64,000 nt of DNA from the NCBI GenBank assembly GCA_035299085.1, contig DATGXG010000036.1, positions 124,001 through 188,000 of the forward strand, given 5' to 3'. Within the stretch, counting starts at the first letter, position 1; each line of letters opens with the position of its first letter. The DNA comes from Bacteroidales bacterium (lineage in GTDB: Bacteria > Bacteroidota > Bacteroidia > Bacteroidales > UBA10428). Of this stretch, positions 54,566 through 63,562 are shown piece by piece. The position numbers and the translations under genes are program-made. The notes beneath the pieces are model-generated. The model saw only the letters and a list, made by a program, of their open reading frames with translations. It searched no databases and was not told the origin of the DNA.

Positions 54566-56071
54566 ATGAATATAAAAAGCCTGCTTATAGCAAACCGTGG
54601 TGAAATTGCTGTAAGAATTTCAGAAGCTGCCAAAAAGATGGGAATTAAATCATTTGGCATAAAAACGGCTAAAGAACCAAATGCATTATACCTGCGACTT
54701 GTGGATGATGTAATTGATTTTTCAGAAAACTTTGATGAGATTCCTGAATTCCTGGATGTTGAACGAATTATCGAAGCCGCAAAACAAAATAAAATTGATG
54801 CCATACATCCGGGTTATGGATTCCTGGCTGAAAATCCTTATTTCGCCAAACGATGTGAAGAAGAGAATATAGTTTTCATAGGTCCTTCTGCTGCAGCCAT
54901 TTACAAAATGGGGAATAAGACAATTGCCAAACAGATTGCGCAGAAGCATGGTGTACCTTTGTTGCAGGGCAGCCAGGGAACGGTTAAGGATCCGAAGGAA
55001 GCCGAAGAAATTGCGGAAAAAATAGGGTATCCTGTTATTCTGAAAGCTGCAGCCGGTGGTGGAGGTCGTGGAATGCGCATTGTGGAAAAAGCTTCTGCCA
55101 TGGAAAAAATGTTTAAGATGGCAGCAGGTGAGTCGGAGAAAGCCTTTAACGATTCTTCGCTTTTCATTGAAAAATATGTAAGAAACCCCCGTCATATTGA
55201 ATTCCAGGTACTGGGCGACAGGCATGGTAATTATGTTCACCTTGGTGAGCGTGAATGTTCAGTTCAGCGCAAACATCAGAAACTTATTGAAGAATCTCCT
55301 TCAGCTGCACTGGATGAAAAGCTCCGGGAAGAAATGGGTAAAGCAGCCATTAAAATTGCAAAAGCGGTTGATTATTATTCGGCAGGAACCGTAGAGTTTT
55401 TACTTGACGCGGATAAGAACTTCTTTTTCATGGAAATGAACACGCGGATCCAGGTAGAGCATCCGGTTACCGAAATGGTATCCGGTGTTGATCTCATTGA
55501 ATGGCAGATCCGGATTTCGGAAGGACAAAAACTGGCTTTCAAGCAGAAGGATGTCAAGCTGATAGGTTGGGCAATTGAATGCAGGATCAATGCCGAGGAT
55601 GTCCAGGCGGGTTTCTCGCCGAACCTGGGTATTATCGAAAAGGTAACTTTTCCTAAAGGAAAAAATATTCGTATAGACAGTGGAATAACAGAGTATTCGG
55701 TTATCACACCTTATTTCGATTCCATGCTGGCCAAGCTTATTATTCATGCAGAATCAAGGGAAAAGGCAATAAGCACTGCAACTGCAGCCTTAAAAAAAGT
55801 GTGGATCAGGGGAATTAAAACAACCATTCCATTTTGCCTTGCCGTTCTTAACCATAAAAAATTCAAAAAGGGCGATTTTAATACCTCCTTCATTGAAAAA
55901 GAGATGGATAAGCTTTATTATAATGAAGAGGACGATGAAATGCTTGCCGCTTATGTAGCCGCTTTTGATTTCGCTGCGGAACTTGAAACCAACAGGACTG
56001 CCAAACCCGATTTTGAAAGAGGAAAAAGCATAAGCCCATGGGTATTAAACAAGAGATTAAAATCACTTTAA
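54566..56071 (+). CDS. Biotin carboxylase subunit of acyl-CoA carboxylase (AccC/PccA type)
   Basis: A 501-residue ATP-grasp enzyme that carboxylates biotin with bicarbonate. The N-terminal domain begins IKSLLIANRGEIAVRI; the ATP-grasp glycine loop is AAAGGGGRGMRIV; ERECSVQRKHQKLIEESPS and the catalytic MEMNTRIQVEHPVTEMV follow; a C-terminal biotin carboxylase domain ends it. Unlike eukaryotic PccA, the biotin carrier is a separate gene. It starts 26 nt after the carboxyltransferase gene. Confidence 0.95.
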   Translation: MNIKSLLIANRGEIAVRISEAAKKMGIKSFGIKTAKEPNALYLRLVDDVIDFSENFDEIPEFLDVERIIEAAKQNKIDAIHPGYGFLAENPYFAKRCEEENIVFIGPSAAAIYKMGNKTIAKQIAQKHGVPLLQGSQGTVKDPKEAEEIAEKIGYPVILKAAAGGGGRGMRIVEKASAMEKMFKMAAGESEKAFNDSSLFIEKYVRNPRHIEFQVLGDRHGNYVHLGERECSVQRKHQKLIEESPSAALDEKLREEMGKAAIKIAKAVDYYSAGTVEFLLDADKNFFFMEMNTRIQVEHPVTEMVSGVDLIEWQIRISEGQKLAFKQKDVKLIGWAIECRINAEDVQAGFSPNLGIIEKVTFPKGKNIRIDSGITEYSVITPYFDSMLAKLIIHAESREKAISTATAALKKVWIRGIKTTIPFCLAVLNHKKFKKGDFNTSFIEKEMDKLYYNEEDDEMLAAYVAAFDFAAELETNRTAKPDFERGKSISPWVLNKRLKSL

Positions 56072-56081
56072 TAGCGGAATA

Positions 56082-56615
56082 ATGAAGCTTCTCAAATCAA
56101 AAAAAGAAAAACCAACGGAGTACATTGCGGTGACCCAGGGCGGTAAAAAGTACGTAGTCCGAAGTCCTTTCAGCGATGAACTGAGTATTAACGGTCACAA
56201 GAAGGATATAAAAATCTTTGAAGAGGAAGGATTCACCGTCATTGAATACAAAAACAAGAGATACCTTGCCGAGATAACCGATAAAAACCAGAACATATAC
56301 ACTGTTCTATTGAACGGCCTCAGTTACACCTTTACTATTGAATCACCTATTTCATACCGCCGGCGTAAATACCTTGAAAAATTTAAACAGGCTGATAAAA
56401 ATGAGGTCATCACAGCTCCCATGCCTGGTAAGATTGTTGAATTGCTCGTTGAGGAAAATGCCATGGTTAAAGAAGGTGAAGCCATACTCATCCTTGAAGC
56501 CATGAAAATGCAAAACGAGATTATAGCTGTTGTTGCAGGGAAAGTTAAGAAGATAAGTGTTAAGCCGGGTGACTCGGTAGCCAAGGATGAAGTATTGATG
56601 GAAATTGAAAGGTAA
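56082..56615 (+). CDS. Biotin carboxyl carrier protein
   Basis: A 177-residue carrier: a basic N-terminal region (MKLLKSKKEKPTEY), a beta-rich middle, and a C-terminal biotinyl domain with EAMKMQNE, whose Lys142 would be biotinylated by BirA. PMPGKIVELLVEENAMVKEG is the typical swinging-domain block. It completes the three-gene carboxylase with only 10 nt to the biotin carboxylase gene. Confidence 0.94.
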   Translation: MKLLKSKKEKPTEYIAVTQGGKKYVVRSPFSDELSINGHKKDIKIFEEEGFTVIEYKNKRYLAEITDKNQNIYTVLLNGLSYTFTIESPISYRRRKYLEKFKQADKNEVITAPMPGKIVELLVEENAMVKEGEAILILEAMKMQNEIIAVVAGKVKKISVKPGDSVAKDEVLMEIER

Positions 56616-56646
56616 TCATTACTTTTGAAAAGTAATTGAACCCATC

Positions 56647-57459
56647 ATGAATCAGAAAATTGATCAGGCTGTTGAATATCTTCTTTCAGCAGGCATTAAA
56701 GACCCTCAAATCGGAATTGTTCTCGGAACAGGTCTTGGTAAAATGGCAGGTGCCTTTGATATAATCAAAGTAATTGATTACAGTTCAATACCCCATTTCC
56801 CTCTTTCTACAGTTGAGTTTCATTCAGGCAAATTGATTTATGGTAAACTACATGGCAAAACCCTGCTTGCCATGCAGGGCAGGTTTCATTACTATGAAGG
56901 GTATTCCCTTGCAGATGTAACCTTCCCGATAAGGGTTTTAAAAAAACTTGGCATAAAGTATCTTCTGCTTTCCAATGCCGCCGGCGCTCTTAATCCTTCT
57001 TATAAAAAGGGCGATCTCATGCTGATCGACGACCATATCAATTTTCTTCCTGATAATCCGTTGAGGGGAAAAAATCTTGATGAAATGGGACCCAGGTTCC
57101 CGGATATGAGTTGTCCCTATTCACCTTTGCTGAATAACAGGATGGTTGAAATCGCAAAGCGTGAAAAAATTGTGCTTTACAAAGGCACCTATGTAGCGGT
57201 TATGGGTCCCAATCTTGAAACCAGGGCGGAATACAGGATGTTCAGAAATTTCGCGGATGCTGTGGGTATGTCAACGGTTCCTGAAGTTATTGTTGCCAAT
57301 CATATGAACCTTCCGTGTGCGGCAGTTTCGGTACTAACAGATGAGTGTGATCCTGATAACCTGGTTCCGGCCAAAATAGAAGACATTATTGAAACTGCAG
57401 GGAAAGCTGAAAATAAACTGGTGACATTATTCTCATTTCTGATAAAGGAAATCGATTAA
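56647..57459 (+). CDS. Purine nucleoside phosphorylase, family I trimeric type
   Basis: A 270-residue inosine/guanosine phosphorylase (PunA/DeoD-trimer type). GIVLGTGLGKMAG is the phosphate loop; QGRFHYYEGYSL, LLLSNAAGALNPSYKKGDLMLI and GTYVAVMGPNLETRAEY line the active site; LTDECDPDNL is the purine-binding Asn/Asp region. It follows the carboxylase operon by 31 nt and is 9 nt ahead of the SDR gene, so readthrough is plausible. Confidence 0.95.
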   Translation: MNQKIDQAVEYLLSAGIKDPQIGIVLGTGLGKMAGAFDIIKVIDYSSIPHFPLSTVEFHSGKLIYGKLHGKTLLAMQGRFHYYEGYSLADVTFPIRVLKKLGIKYLLLSNAAGALNPSYKKGDLMLIDDHINFLPDNPLRGKNLDEMGPRFPDMSCPYSPLLNNRMVEIAKREKIVLYKGTYVAVMGPNLETRAEYRMFRNFADAVGMSTVPEVIVANHMNLPCAAVSVLTDECDPDNLVPAKIEDIIETAGKAENKLVTLFSFLIKEID

Positions 57460-57468
57460 TTAAACAGG

Positions 57469-58473
57469 ATGGATTTGGTTACAGGAGCAACCGGGTTACT
57501 GGGATCACATGTTCTCTATGAACTGGTGGCATCGGGTAAACCTGTAAGAGCACTTTTCAGGGACAAAACCAAAATTGAAAACACAAGGCAGATCTTCAGT
57601 TTTTATACTTCCGATCATTCGTTGTTCAATAACATAGAATGGGTAGAGGCTGATATTTGCAACTACTATGCTGTGCTAAAATCACTTCATGGAATTTCAG
57701 GGGTTTATCATGTTGCTGGCAGAGTTACTTTTGACGACCGCGATAAAAAGAAACTGAACAGGATTAACATTGACGGTACGGCCAATATAGTTAATGCTTG
57801 TCAGGAGTATAAAAACATCAGGTTATGTCACGTAAGTTCAATTGCCACGTTAGGGGAATTGGAAGACGGTCTGCCGGTGGATGAAACTGTGATATGGAAC
57901 AAAGGAGAGGATGCCTCTTCTTATTCCATAAGTAAGTATAAGGGAGAAATGGAAGTCTGGCGTGGGATTAATGAGGGGCTTGATGCATTTATCGTTAATC
58001 CGTCTGTAATTATTGGTCCCGGTATGTGGCTAGGTCCCGGTAAAGAATTGTTTTTAAGGATAAAAAAGGGACTTAAATATTACCCTCACGGTTCATCAGG
58101 TTACGTAGATGTAAGAGATGTGGCCAGGATCATGGTTATTCTTATGGACAGCGATGTCACAGGTGAACGGTTCATTCTGAACTCTGGAAATATCAGCCAT
58201 AAGGATTTTATGGGAATACTTGCTGCCGGATTAGGATCTGCATCGCCTGCGAAGTTGGTTACTCCCGCTTTGGCCAGGGCTGCGCTTTTTTACGAAGGCA
58301 TCAGGACACTTTTCACAGGTAAGCCATCCCGGATCAACCGGCAGACTTTTAAAATTGCTTCTTCCGAACTGACCTATTCGAATGCCAAAATAACCGGCAA
58401 ACTTGGATATACCTTTTGTCGGATTGAAGATTCCCTTAAGGATGCCGTGAAATTTTTTAAAAATATGTACTGA
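57469..58473 (+). CDS. NAD(P)-dependent epimerase/dehydratase, extended SDR
   Basis: A 334-residue extended short-chain dehydrogenase. The nucleotide loop is VTGATGLLGSHV, the YHVAGRVTF strand follows and the catalytic triad shows as a Ser in HVSSIA and YSISKYKGE (Tyr-x3-Lys). C-terminal VNPSVIIGPG is typical of dihydroflavonol-reductase-like SDRs. The substrate is unknown. The start MDLVTGATG is immediately followed by the Rossmann motif, leaving no N-terminal extension. Confidence 0.9.
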   Translation: MDLVTGATGLLGSHVLYELVASGKPVRALFRDKTKIENTRQIFSFYTSDHSLFNNIEWVEADICNYYAVLKSLHGISGVYHVAGRVTFDDRDKKKLNRINIDGTANIVNACQEYKNIRLCHVSSIATLGELEDGLPVDETVIWNKGEDASSYSISKYKGEMEVWRGINEGLDAFIVNPSVIIGPGMWLGPGKELFLRIKKGLKYYPHGSSGYVDVRDVARIMVILMDSDVTGERFILNSGNISHKDFMGILAAGLGSASPAKLVTPALARAALFYEGIRTLFTGKPSRINRQTFKIASSELTYSNAKITGKLGYTFCRIEDSLKDAVKFFKNMY

Positions 58474-58548
58474 TTTTTTTTAACATAAGGGTTACTTTTT
58501 AACATCTCGTGGTATTAATGTATACCAAACAGTTAAACTTAAATCCTT

Positions 58549-59814
58549 ATGAAAACAAAACCGTTAGTTTGTGTTATTTTAATCCTTTTGTCATCTGTTT
58601 CCTGCCATAAAGATGACCCTGCTTTTGAAACCATGAAAGGCACTCTTTCCCTTCATGTAGGTTTATTTATCAGTGTGAATGAAGAGCCCGGCGAACTTAA
58701 ATCCACCTTAGCGGGCGAAGATTTCAATGTTACAATTTTCACATCCTCAGGTTCTCAGGTGATGGCTTTTGACCGGGCTGCCGATATTCCGGATGAAATC
58801 ATGCTCAATCCGGGGAACTATTACGTCACGGCACAATCGGCCAACAATTTACCTGCAGCATTCAGCAATCCTTATTATTACGGTGAGTCGGAAGTTTTCA
58901 CAATTTCTTCGGGACAGCTGCAAACAGTAACAGTTACCTGTGAACTGGCCAACATCATGGTATCCATGGTTTATGCAGACCAGATAAAAACGTATTATTC
59001 CGATTTTTCCACTTTAGTTTCCACTTCGGCCGGCTCACTCACATACACCAAAGAGGAAACCAGGATCGGCTATTTCCAGCCATTACCTGTGAATATTGCA
59101 GTAACATTGACCAGGACAACGCAGACAGGAACTGAAACCAAAACACTTACAGGCAGCATTCCCGATCCAAAACCGAGAAGACATTATGAGATACACGTAA
59201 ATGCTATGGTTGAAGGTTCCGCAGCATTTACGATCAATGTAACGGAAGGGGAAGATTCATTGCAAATTGTAAATATCAATGAAGGTGAGGAACCGCAGAA
59301 CGGTGTATTTGCCCAGGGGGATCTGTTAATCACCGAAATCATGTATGATCCTGTAGCGTTAACTGATACGTATGGTGAGTGGATTGAAATATATAATAAT
59401 ACTACGGAAAGTATAGATTTGGGCGATGTTGTGATCCGGAAAGGAACCACAGAACACCATACCATTAATGGTCCGCTTATGCTGGCTGCAGGTGCATATG
59501 CCGTACTTGCCCGGTCAGAAACCGCATTATCAGGAAATAAATATGTATACGGTAGCTCTCTTTCACTGAATAACACCGGCACAACTCTTTCATTGTACAA
59601 TTATGGCACGGACGGTACGGACGGCTCCCTGATTTTTGCCGTGGATTACAGTCAGTCCGCGTTTCCTGGCGGAACCGGTGCATCAATAGGCCTTTCCCCT
59701 TTAAAGATGAATAAGGAGGAGGCGATATTGGGTTCTTCATGGTGTGTCTCCAAAAGTGCTTACAGCACTGGTGACCTGGGCACTCCGGGAACCGTAAACG
59801 ATTCATGTGAATAG
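58549..59814 (+). CDS. Lipoprotein with DUF4493-like and lamin-tail domains
   Basis: A 421-residue surface-type lipoprotein: signal MKTKPLVCVILILLSSVSC with Cys19. Residues about 30-240 resemble DUF4493 (beta-sandwich with NYYVTAQSANNLPAAFSNPYYYGE). Residues about 258-390 form a lamin-tail domain (LTD) with GDLLITEIMYDPVA and GEWIEIYNNTTESIDLGD. LTD domains occur on bacterial surface and secreted proteins, often with nucleases; none is fused here. I infer a cell-surface binding function. A second unusual point is that it stands alone among metabolic genes. Confidence 0.82.
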   Translation: MKTKPLVCVILILLSSVSCHKDDPAFETMKGTLSLHVGLFISVNEEPGELKSTLAGEDFNVTIFTSSGSQVMAFDRAADIPDEIMLNPGNYYVTAQSANNLPAAFSNPYYYGESEVFTISSGQLQTVTVTCELANIMVSMVYADQIKTYYSDFSTLVSTSAGSLTYTKEETRIGYFQPLPVNIAVTLTRTTQTGTETKTLTGSIPDPKPRRHYEIHVNAMVEGSAAFTINVTEGEDSLQIVNINEGEEPQNGVFAQGDLLITEIMYDPVALTDTYGEWIEIYNNTTESIDLGDVVIRKGTTEHHTINGPLMLAAGAYAVLARSETALSGNKYVYGSSLSLNNTGTTLSLYNYGTDGTDGSLIFAVDYSQSAFPGGTGASIGLSPLKMNKEEAILGSSWCVSKSAYSTGDLGTPGTVNDSCE

Positions 59815-59822
59815 AAATGGTT

Positions 59823-59900
59823 AAAGCCCTCATTGCGGTAATTATCTCAGACAGTTAAACCCCGTTAATGACAATCCGGTATCTGCTTTGAGGGCTTTTT
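59823..59900 (+). terminator. Terminator with long structured loop after the LTD lipoprotein gene
   Basis: A 10-bp stem, AAAGCCCTCA (59823-59832) with TGAGGGCTTT (59889-59898), runs into a T-run. The 56-nt loop is unusually long for a terminator and may fold on its own. Confidence 0.7.
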
Positions 59901-59952
59901 GATTTAACAATAAAAAAGACAACAGCAAAAGATCATACTATTATCATTTGGT

Positions 59953-59960
59953 TAAATTTG
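59953..59960 (+). promoter_or_regulatory. Putative -7 promoter element of the sugar transferase gene
   Basis: TAAATTTG matches TAnnTTTG and lies 26 nt before the ATG, but no -33 TTG is seen at the expected distance. Confidence 0.4.
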
Positions 59961-59986
59961 CATGGGGCCATATATTTCTCAACTAA

Positions 59987-61525
59987 ATGCAAAAAGGTTT
60001 CATAGCCGGTTTTACCAGTGATATAGCTCTTGTCACTGCTTCCTACATTTCCTGTGTTGGTTTAAAACCGGGTTCGGCAAGCAGTGTGTATTATCACAGC
60101 TATGCCGATTCGTTTTTGTATTTTATCCTTATCTGGACTGTTGCATCCTTTCTGCTTGAAAAATATAATTTCAGGCTGATTACCGGCTGGAGTGTGCTTT
60201 TTAAAAAGATTCTCATATGTAATGTGCTTATATTTTTTGCTGTAACCAGTATGATGTATGTTTTCCAAAGCTTTAATTATTCACGCTTTATAGTTTTGGG
60301 TACTATTGGTATTGCTACGTTTGCAGAAATCTTTACCGGTTCGGTATATATGCTATTTCACAATGCCCGGGTTCGGTATGAAAGCTGGACCAATACCGAA
60401 ACGCAGGTTTCGGAAAAGGATTTATCACAATTATTTAAGAAGGTTGATTCACCCGTTGCCAAACGAAGTTTAAAGTACAATTTCGAATTAAGGGAAAGTT
60501 ATCTCAGGAATGAAATAGGGATTGAGGCTTATGATTTTATTAAAAATTATGCAGCTATCGATTCACTGAATTCACTTATAATATCCACCACTACCACGTT
60601 CAATATTGATGCACAGATTCAGCGTGAATTTGAAGTTATACTGAATGTAAAACGAGTCAATGACTTCAGGTATATTAATAAATTCTTTGAATCGGTTAAC
60701 TCGAAATTGCCTGTTGGAGGAATTTACATCGATTTCTTTGAAACAGTGAGCATGCGGAAAAAAAGGATTCTTGGAAAGTACCCTGTCGTTATCAATTACA
60801 TGTATTATGCGGTGGATTTCATAATAAAGAGAGTTTTTCCAAAATTCGCCCTTACAAAAAAGTTATATTTTATTCTTACCCGGGGAGAAAACCGGGTTTT
60901 GTCGAAGGCCGAAACTTTTGGAAGGCTTTATTCCTGTGGTTTTGAAATTCTTGATGAAAAGCTGATAGGCAGCAATTTCTATTTTGTTGCGATAAAGGTA
61001 AAGGACCCGATGTTCCCTAGCAATCCCAGCTACGGGCCTGTCATTGCCCTCGAGAGGATAGGACGGGGAGGCAAAATAATAAAAGTGTACAAAATGAGGA
61101 CCATGCACCCTTATGCCGAATACCTCCAGGATTATATTTATAAAAGGGCTGGTTTGCAGGAGGGAGGCAAGTTTAAGGATGATTTCAGAGTGACCACACT
61201 GGGTAAAATTATGAGAGTTTTCTGGTTGGATGAGTTACCTATGATCATCAACCTGTTGAAAGGGGATCTTAAAATTTTCGGTGTAAGGCCTTTAAGCCGG
61301 CAATATTTCAGGCTTTACACAAGGGAATTGCAAAGGCTGCGGATACTTACAAAGCCCGGATTGATTCCGCCATTTTATGTCGATTACCCAAAGACACTTG
61401 AAGAAATCATTGCATCAGAATTGAAATACCTCAGATCTTACTGCAAGCATCCCTTGAGAACCGATTGGAACTATTTCTGGAGAGCCGTTTTCAATATAGT
61501 TTTCCGGAGATACAGAAGTAAATGA
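59987..61525 (+). CDS. Sugar transferase (undecaprenyl-phosphate hexose-1-phosphate type)
   Basis: A 512-residue membrane protein: several N-terminal TM helices (residues about 5-115), a soluble middle region, and a C-terminal initiating-glycosyltransferase domain. The last shows GRGGKIIKVYKMRTMHPYAE, FRVTTLGKIMRVFWLDELP (catalytic Asp-Glu) and LKIFGVRPLSRQYF, the WcaJ/WbaP-type signature with RVTTLGK and the DELP box. It would load the first sugar phosphate onto undecaprenyl phosphate for exopolysaccharide or O-antigen. The middle region is longer and less typical than in WcaJ. Confidence 0.88.
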   Translation: MQKGFIAGFTSDIALVTASYISCVGLKPGSASSVYYHSYADSFLYFILIWTVASFLLEKYNFRLITGWSVLFKKILICNVLIFFAVTSMMYVFQSFNYSRFIVLGTIGIATFAEIFTGSVYMLFHNARVRYESWTNTETQVSEKDLSQLFKKVDSPVAKRSLKYNFELRESYLRNEIGIEAYDFIKNYAAIDSLNSLIISTTTTFNIDAQIQREFEVILNVKRVNDFRYINKFFESVNSKLPVGGIYIDFFETVSMRKKRILGKYPVVINYMYYAVDFIIKRVFPKFALTKKLYFILTRGENRVLSKAETFGRLYSCGFEILDEKLIGSNFYFVAIKVKDPMFPSNPSYGPVIALERIGRGGKIIKVYKMRTMHPYAEYLQDYIYKRAGLQEGGKFKDDFRVTTLGKIMRVFWLDELPMIINLLKGDLKIFGVRPLSRQYFRLYTRELQRLRILTKPGLIPPFYVDYPKTLEEIIASELKYLRSYCKHPLRTDWNYFWRAVFNIVFRRYRSK

Positions 61526-61564
61526 TTTGATTTTGCACTGAAATATTCGTTTACACCTTCGTAG

Positions 61565-61584
61565 AGACGGGATTTATCGCGTCT
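61565..61584. repeat. Small hairpin repeat (AGACGGGAT/ATCGCGTCT)
   Basis: A 9-bp inverted repeat with one internal mismatch (G-G), loop TT, between two convergent genes. Similar GAGACGCGAT hairpins recur in Bacteroidota genomes. It may be a dispersed repeat acting as a bidirectional terminator. Confidence 0.4.
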
Positions 61585-61622
61585 TTAGATTATGTTACCC
61601 AAATGAAATTCTCTAAAAAGAA

Positions 61623-62426
61623 TTACTTATTCAGGTAATTCAAAACAAGAATCAGTGTTGAAACAGAAGTGAAGGCGAGTGAGATTGCTGGCATATTCAT
61701 GCGGAACGATTTGTTTTTAATTGGTTCAACATAAACAATATCGTTGGGCAATAAAAAGAATCCGTCTGACGAAAGGATGTTCTTATTGGTCAGATTGAGC
61801 CTGAAGGAGATTGTTCCGTTAGCAGTGGGTCGGAGAACCAGTACCTGTTTACGGTTACCATAGTCGGTTATATCACCGGCCATACTAATCGCTTCGAGCA
61901 CACTCAGCTGGTTATTGAAATTATTATAAGTACCCGGACGGTTTACTTCACCGATAACCGAGACTTTGAATGAAATCAACTTGACGATAACGGTGGCATC
62001 TTTCAGGTATTGGTCAGCTCTTTTTCTGATAGCGGCTATCGCTTCGTCCATTGTTTGTCCTGCGATTTTTATTCTGCCCAGAACTGGTATTTCAATATTT
62101 CCGGAATCACTCACCGAGTATCCGTTTATAAAAAGACTTGTTTCGTTCTGAAACAGGTTTTGCTGATATGAGCCGATAGTCTGGTTGATCAGGCTGCTCA
62201 TATCTTCATTGAGTGAATATATTTTTACATAGATAATATCTCTTGTCTGAATGCGGTATTCCGGTTTATGTTTCGGATAGAATGTGCCGTTGGCCAGAGA
62301 GTCGACATCTTTCAGGTAAACCAGCTGACGGTGTGTGGTACAGGATACAGAAAAGAGTGCAATAATTCCAATAATAAAAATGACAGCTGATGGGCATGAC
62401 AAATTATGATTCCTTGTTATCTGCAT
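61623..62426 (-). CDS. Wza-type polysaccharide export lipoprotein (Poly_export/SLBB)
   Basis: A 267-residue outer-membrane polysaccharide export protein. Signal MQITRNHNLSCPSAVIFIIG...SVSC places the lipid Cys at 29. The Poly_export domain (YRIQTRDIIYVKIYS and GNIEIPVLGRIKIAG) is followed by an SLBB domain (VSVIGEVNRPGTYN...LSVLEAISMAGDI), and a C-terminal hydrophobic helix replaces the amphipathic helix of E. coli Wza. The start used is 1 nt behind the fcl stop, so gmd-fcl-wza form one unit. It would work with the Wzc-like kinase at 48.4 kb. Confidence 0.9.
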   Translation of the reverse strand: MQITRNHNLSCPSAVIFIIGIIALFSVSCTTHRQLVYLKDVDSLANGTFYPKHKPEYRIQTRDIIYVKIYSLNEDMSSLINQTIGSYQQNLFQNETSLFINGYSVSDSGNIEIPVLGRIKIAGQTMDEAIAAIRKRADQYLKDATVIVKLISFKVSVIGEVNRPGTYNNFNNQLSVLEAISMAGDITDYGNRKQVLVLRPTANGTISFRLNLTNKNILSSDGFFLLPNDIVYVEPIKNKSFRMNMPAISLAFTSVSTLILVLNYLNK

Positions 62427-62427
62427 A

Positions 62428-63549
62428 CTATTCAAGATATTCCTTGTAAACCCTGCTGATACCTTCTTCGAGTGTAATGGTTTCATGCCAGCCCAGTTCA
62501 TGGAGTTTTTTAACACTTAATAATTTTTGAAACGTACCGTCAGGTTTCGAAGTGTCCCATTCAATCATACCGTCAAATCCTACAATTTCCTTTACTTTTT
62601 CAGCAAGTTCTTTAATTGTAAGGTCTTTACCGGTTCCGATATTAATATGAGTGTTTCTTATTTCAATTTTGCTGTCACGTGAAGTGATTTTATCTGAGAA
62701 CTTATCTTTAACCAGTTCTTTAAAATCAACGCTTTCCATAATGTAAACGCAGGCATCAGCCATATCGTCGGAATGCAGGAATTCACGTCGGGGTGCCCCG
62801 GTACCCCATAATTTAACTGTTACAGGCGTTTCAGCTGAATTATGCCTGAAAATGCCATATTTCTCAAGCTTTTCACCGATTTCTATTTGTGTGGATGAGC
62901 CATCCACTCCTTCAATCGGTTTTTTCCGGAAATCTTTACGGATGGCATCCCAGTTGTTTTCGATGAGGCATTTGGCAAGGTGCATCTTACGGATAATGGC
63001 CGGCAAAACATGCGATTTCTCCAGGTCATAATTATCATTGGTTCCGTATAGATTGGTAGGCATCACCGAAATATAGTTTGTGCCATACTGGATGTTATAG
63101 CTTTCGCACATCTTGATGCCTGCAATTTTAGCAATAGCATAGGGTTCATTTGTATATTCCAGTACGTCGGTGAGCAGGTATTTTTCTTTAAGGGGTTGAG
63201 GGGCAAGTTTCGGGTAGATGCATGAACTTCCAAGGAAGAGTAATTTCTTCACACCGCTCAGGTAGCAGGCATGAATGACATTACTCTGAATCATTATGTT
63301 TTCATAAATAAACTGACCCCTGTAAATATTGTTGGCGATAATACCGCCGACTTTGGCTGCAGCCAGGAAAACGTATTCCGGTTTTTCTTCGGTGAAAAAT
63401 GCATTCACAGCCCGCTGGTCCATTAAATCGAGATCGGGATATTGCCGGGTAATGATGTTATGATAACCTTTTTTTGTAAGGTTTCTCATTAATGCACTTC
63501 CAACCAGTCCGGTATGACCTGCAAGATATATTTTGCTGTCTTTTTTCAT
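62428..63549 (-). CDS. fcl: GDP-L-fucose synthase
   Basis: Epimerase/reductase making GDP-L-fucose from GDP-4-keto-6-deoxymannose, the gmd product. NADP loop YLAGHTGLVGSALMRNL; Ser in LGSSCIYPK; Tyr-Lys in EPYAIAKIAG; PTNLYGTNDNYD. At 373 residues it is longer than E. coli WcaG (about 320) because of an insert near 205-240 (NWDAIRKDFRKKPIEGVDG), seen in other Bacteroidota. ATG at MKKDSK is preferred to a TTG seven codons earlier that would overlap gmd. Confidence 0.94.
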   Translation of the reverse strand: MKKDSKIYLAGHTGLVGSALMRNLTKKGYHNIITRQYPDLDLMDQRAVNAFFTEEKPEYVFLAAAKVGGIIANNIYRGQFIYENIMIQSNVIHACYLSGVKKLLFLGSSCIYPKLAPQPLKEKYLLTDVLEYTNEPYAIAKIAGIKMCESYNIQYGTNYISVMPTNLYGTNDNYDLEKSHVLPAIIRKMHLAKCLIENNWDAIRKDFRKKPIEGVDGSSTQIEIGEKLEKYGIFRHNSAETPVTVKLWGTGAPRREFLHSDDMADACVYIMESVDFKELVKDKFSDKITSRDSKIEIRNTHINIGTGKDLTIKELAEKVKEIVGFDGMIEWDTSKPDGTFQKLLSVKKLHELGWHETITLEEGISRVYKEYLE

Positions 63550-63562
63550 GGCTGTTAAATAT

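Noticed and set aside
54722..55240. Long antisense ORF opposite the biotin carboxylase gene
   Set aside because: It lies wholly within a conserved gene on the other strand; composition is that of a shadow frame.
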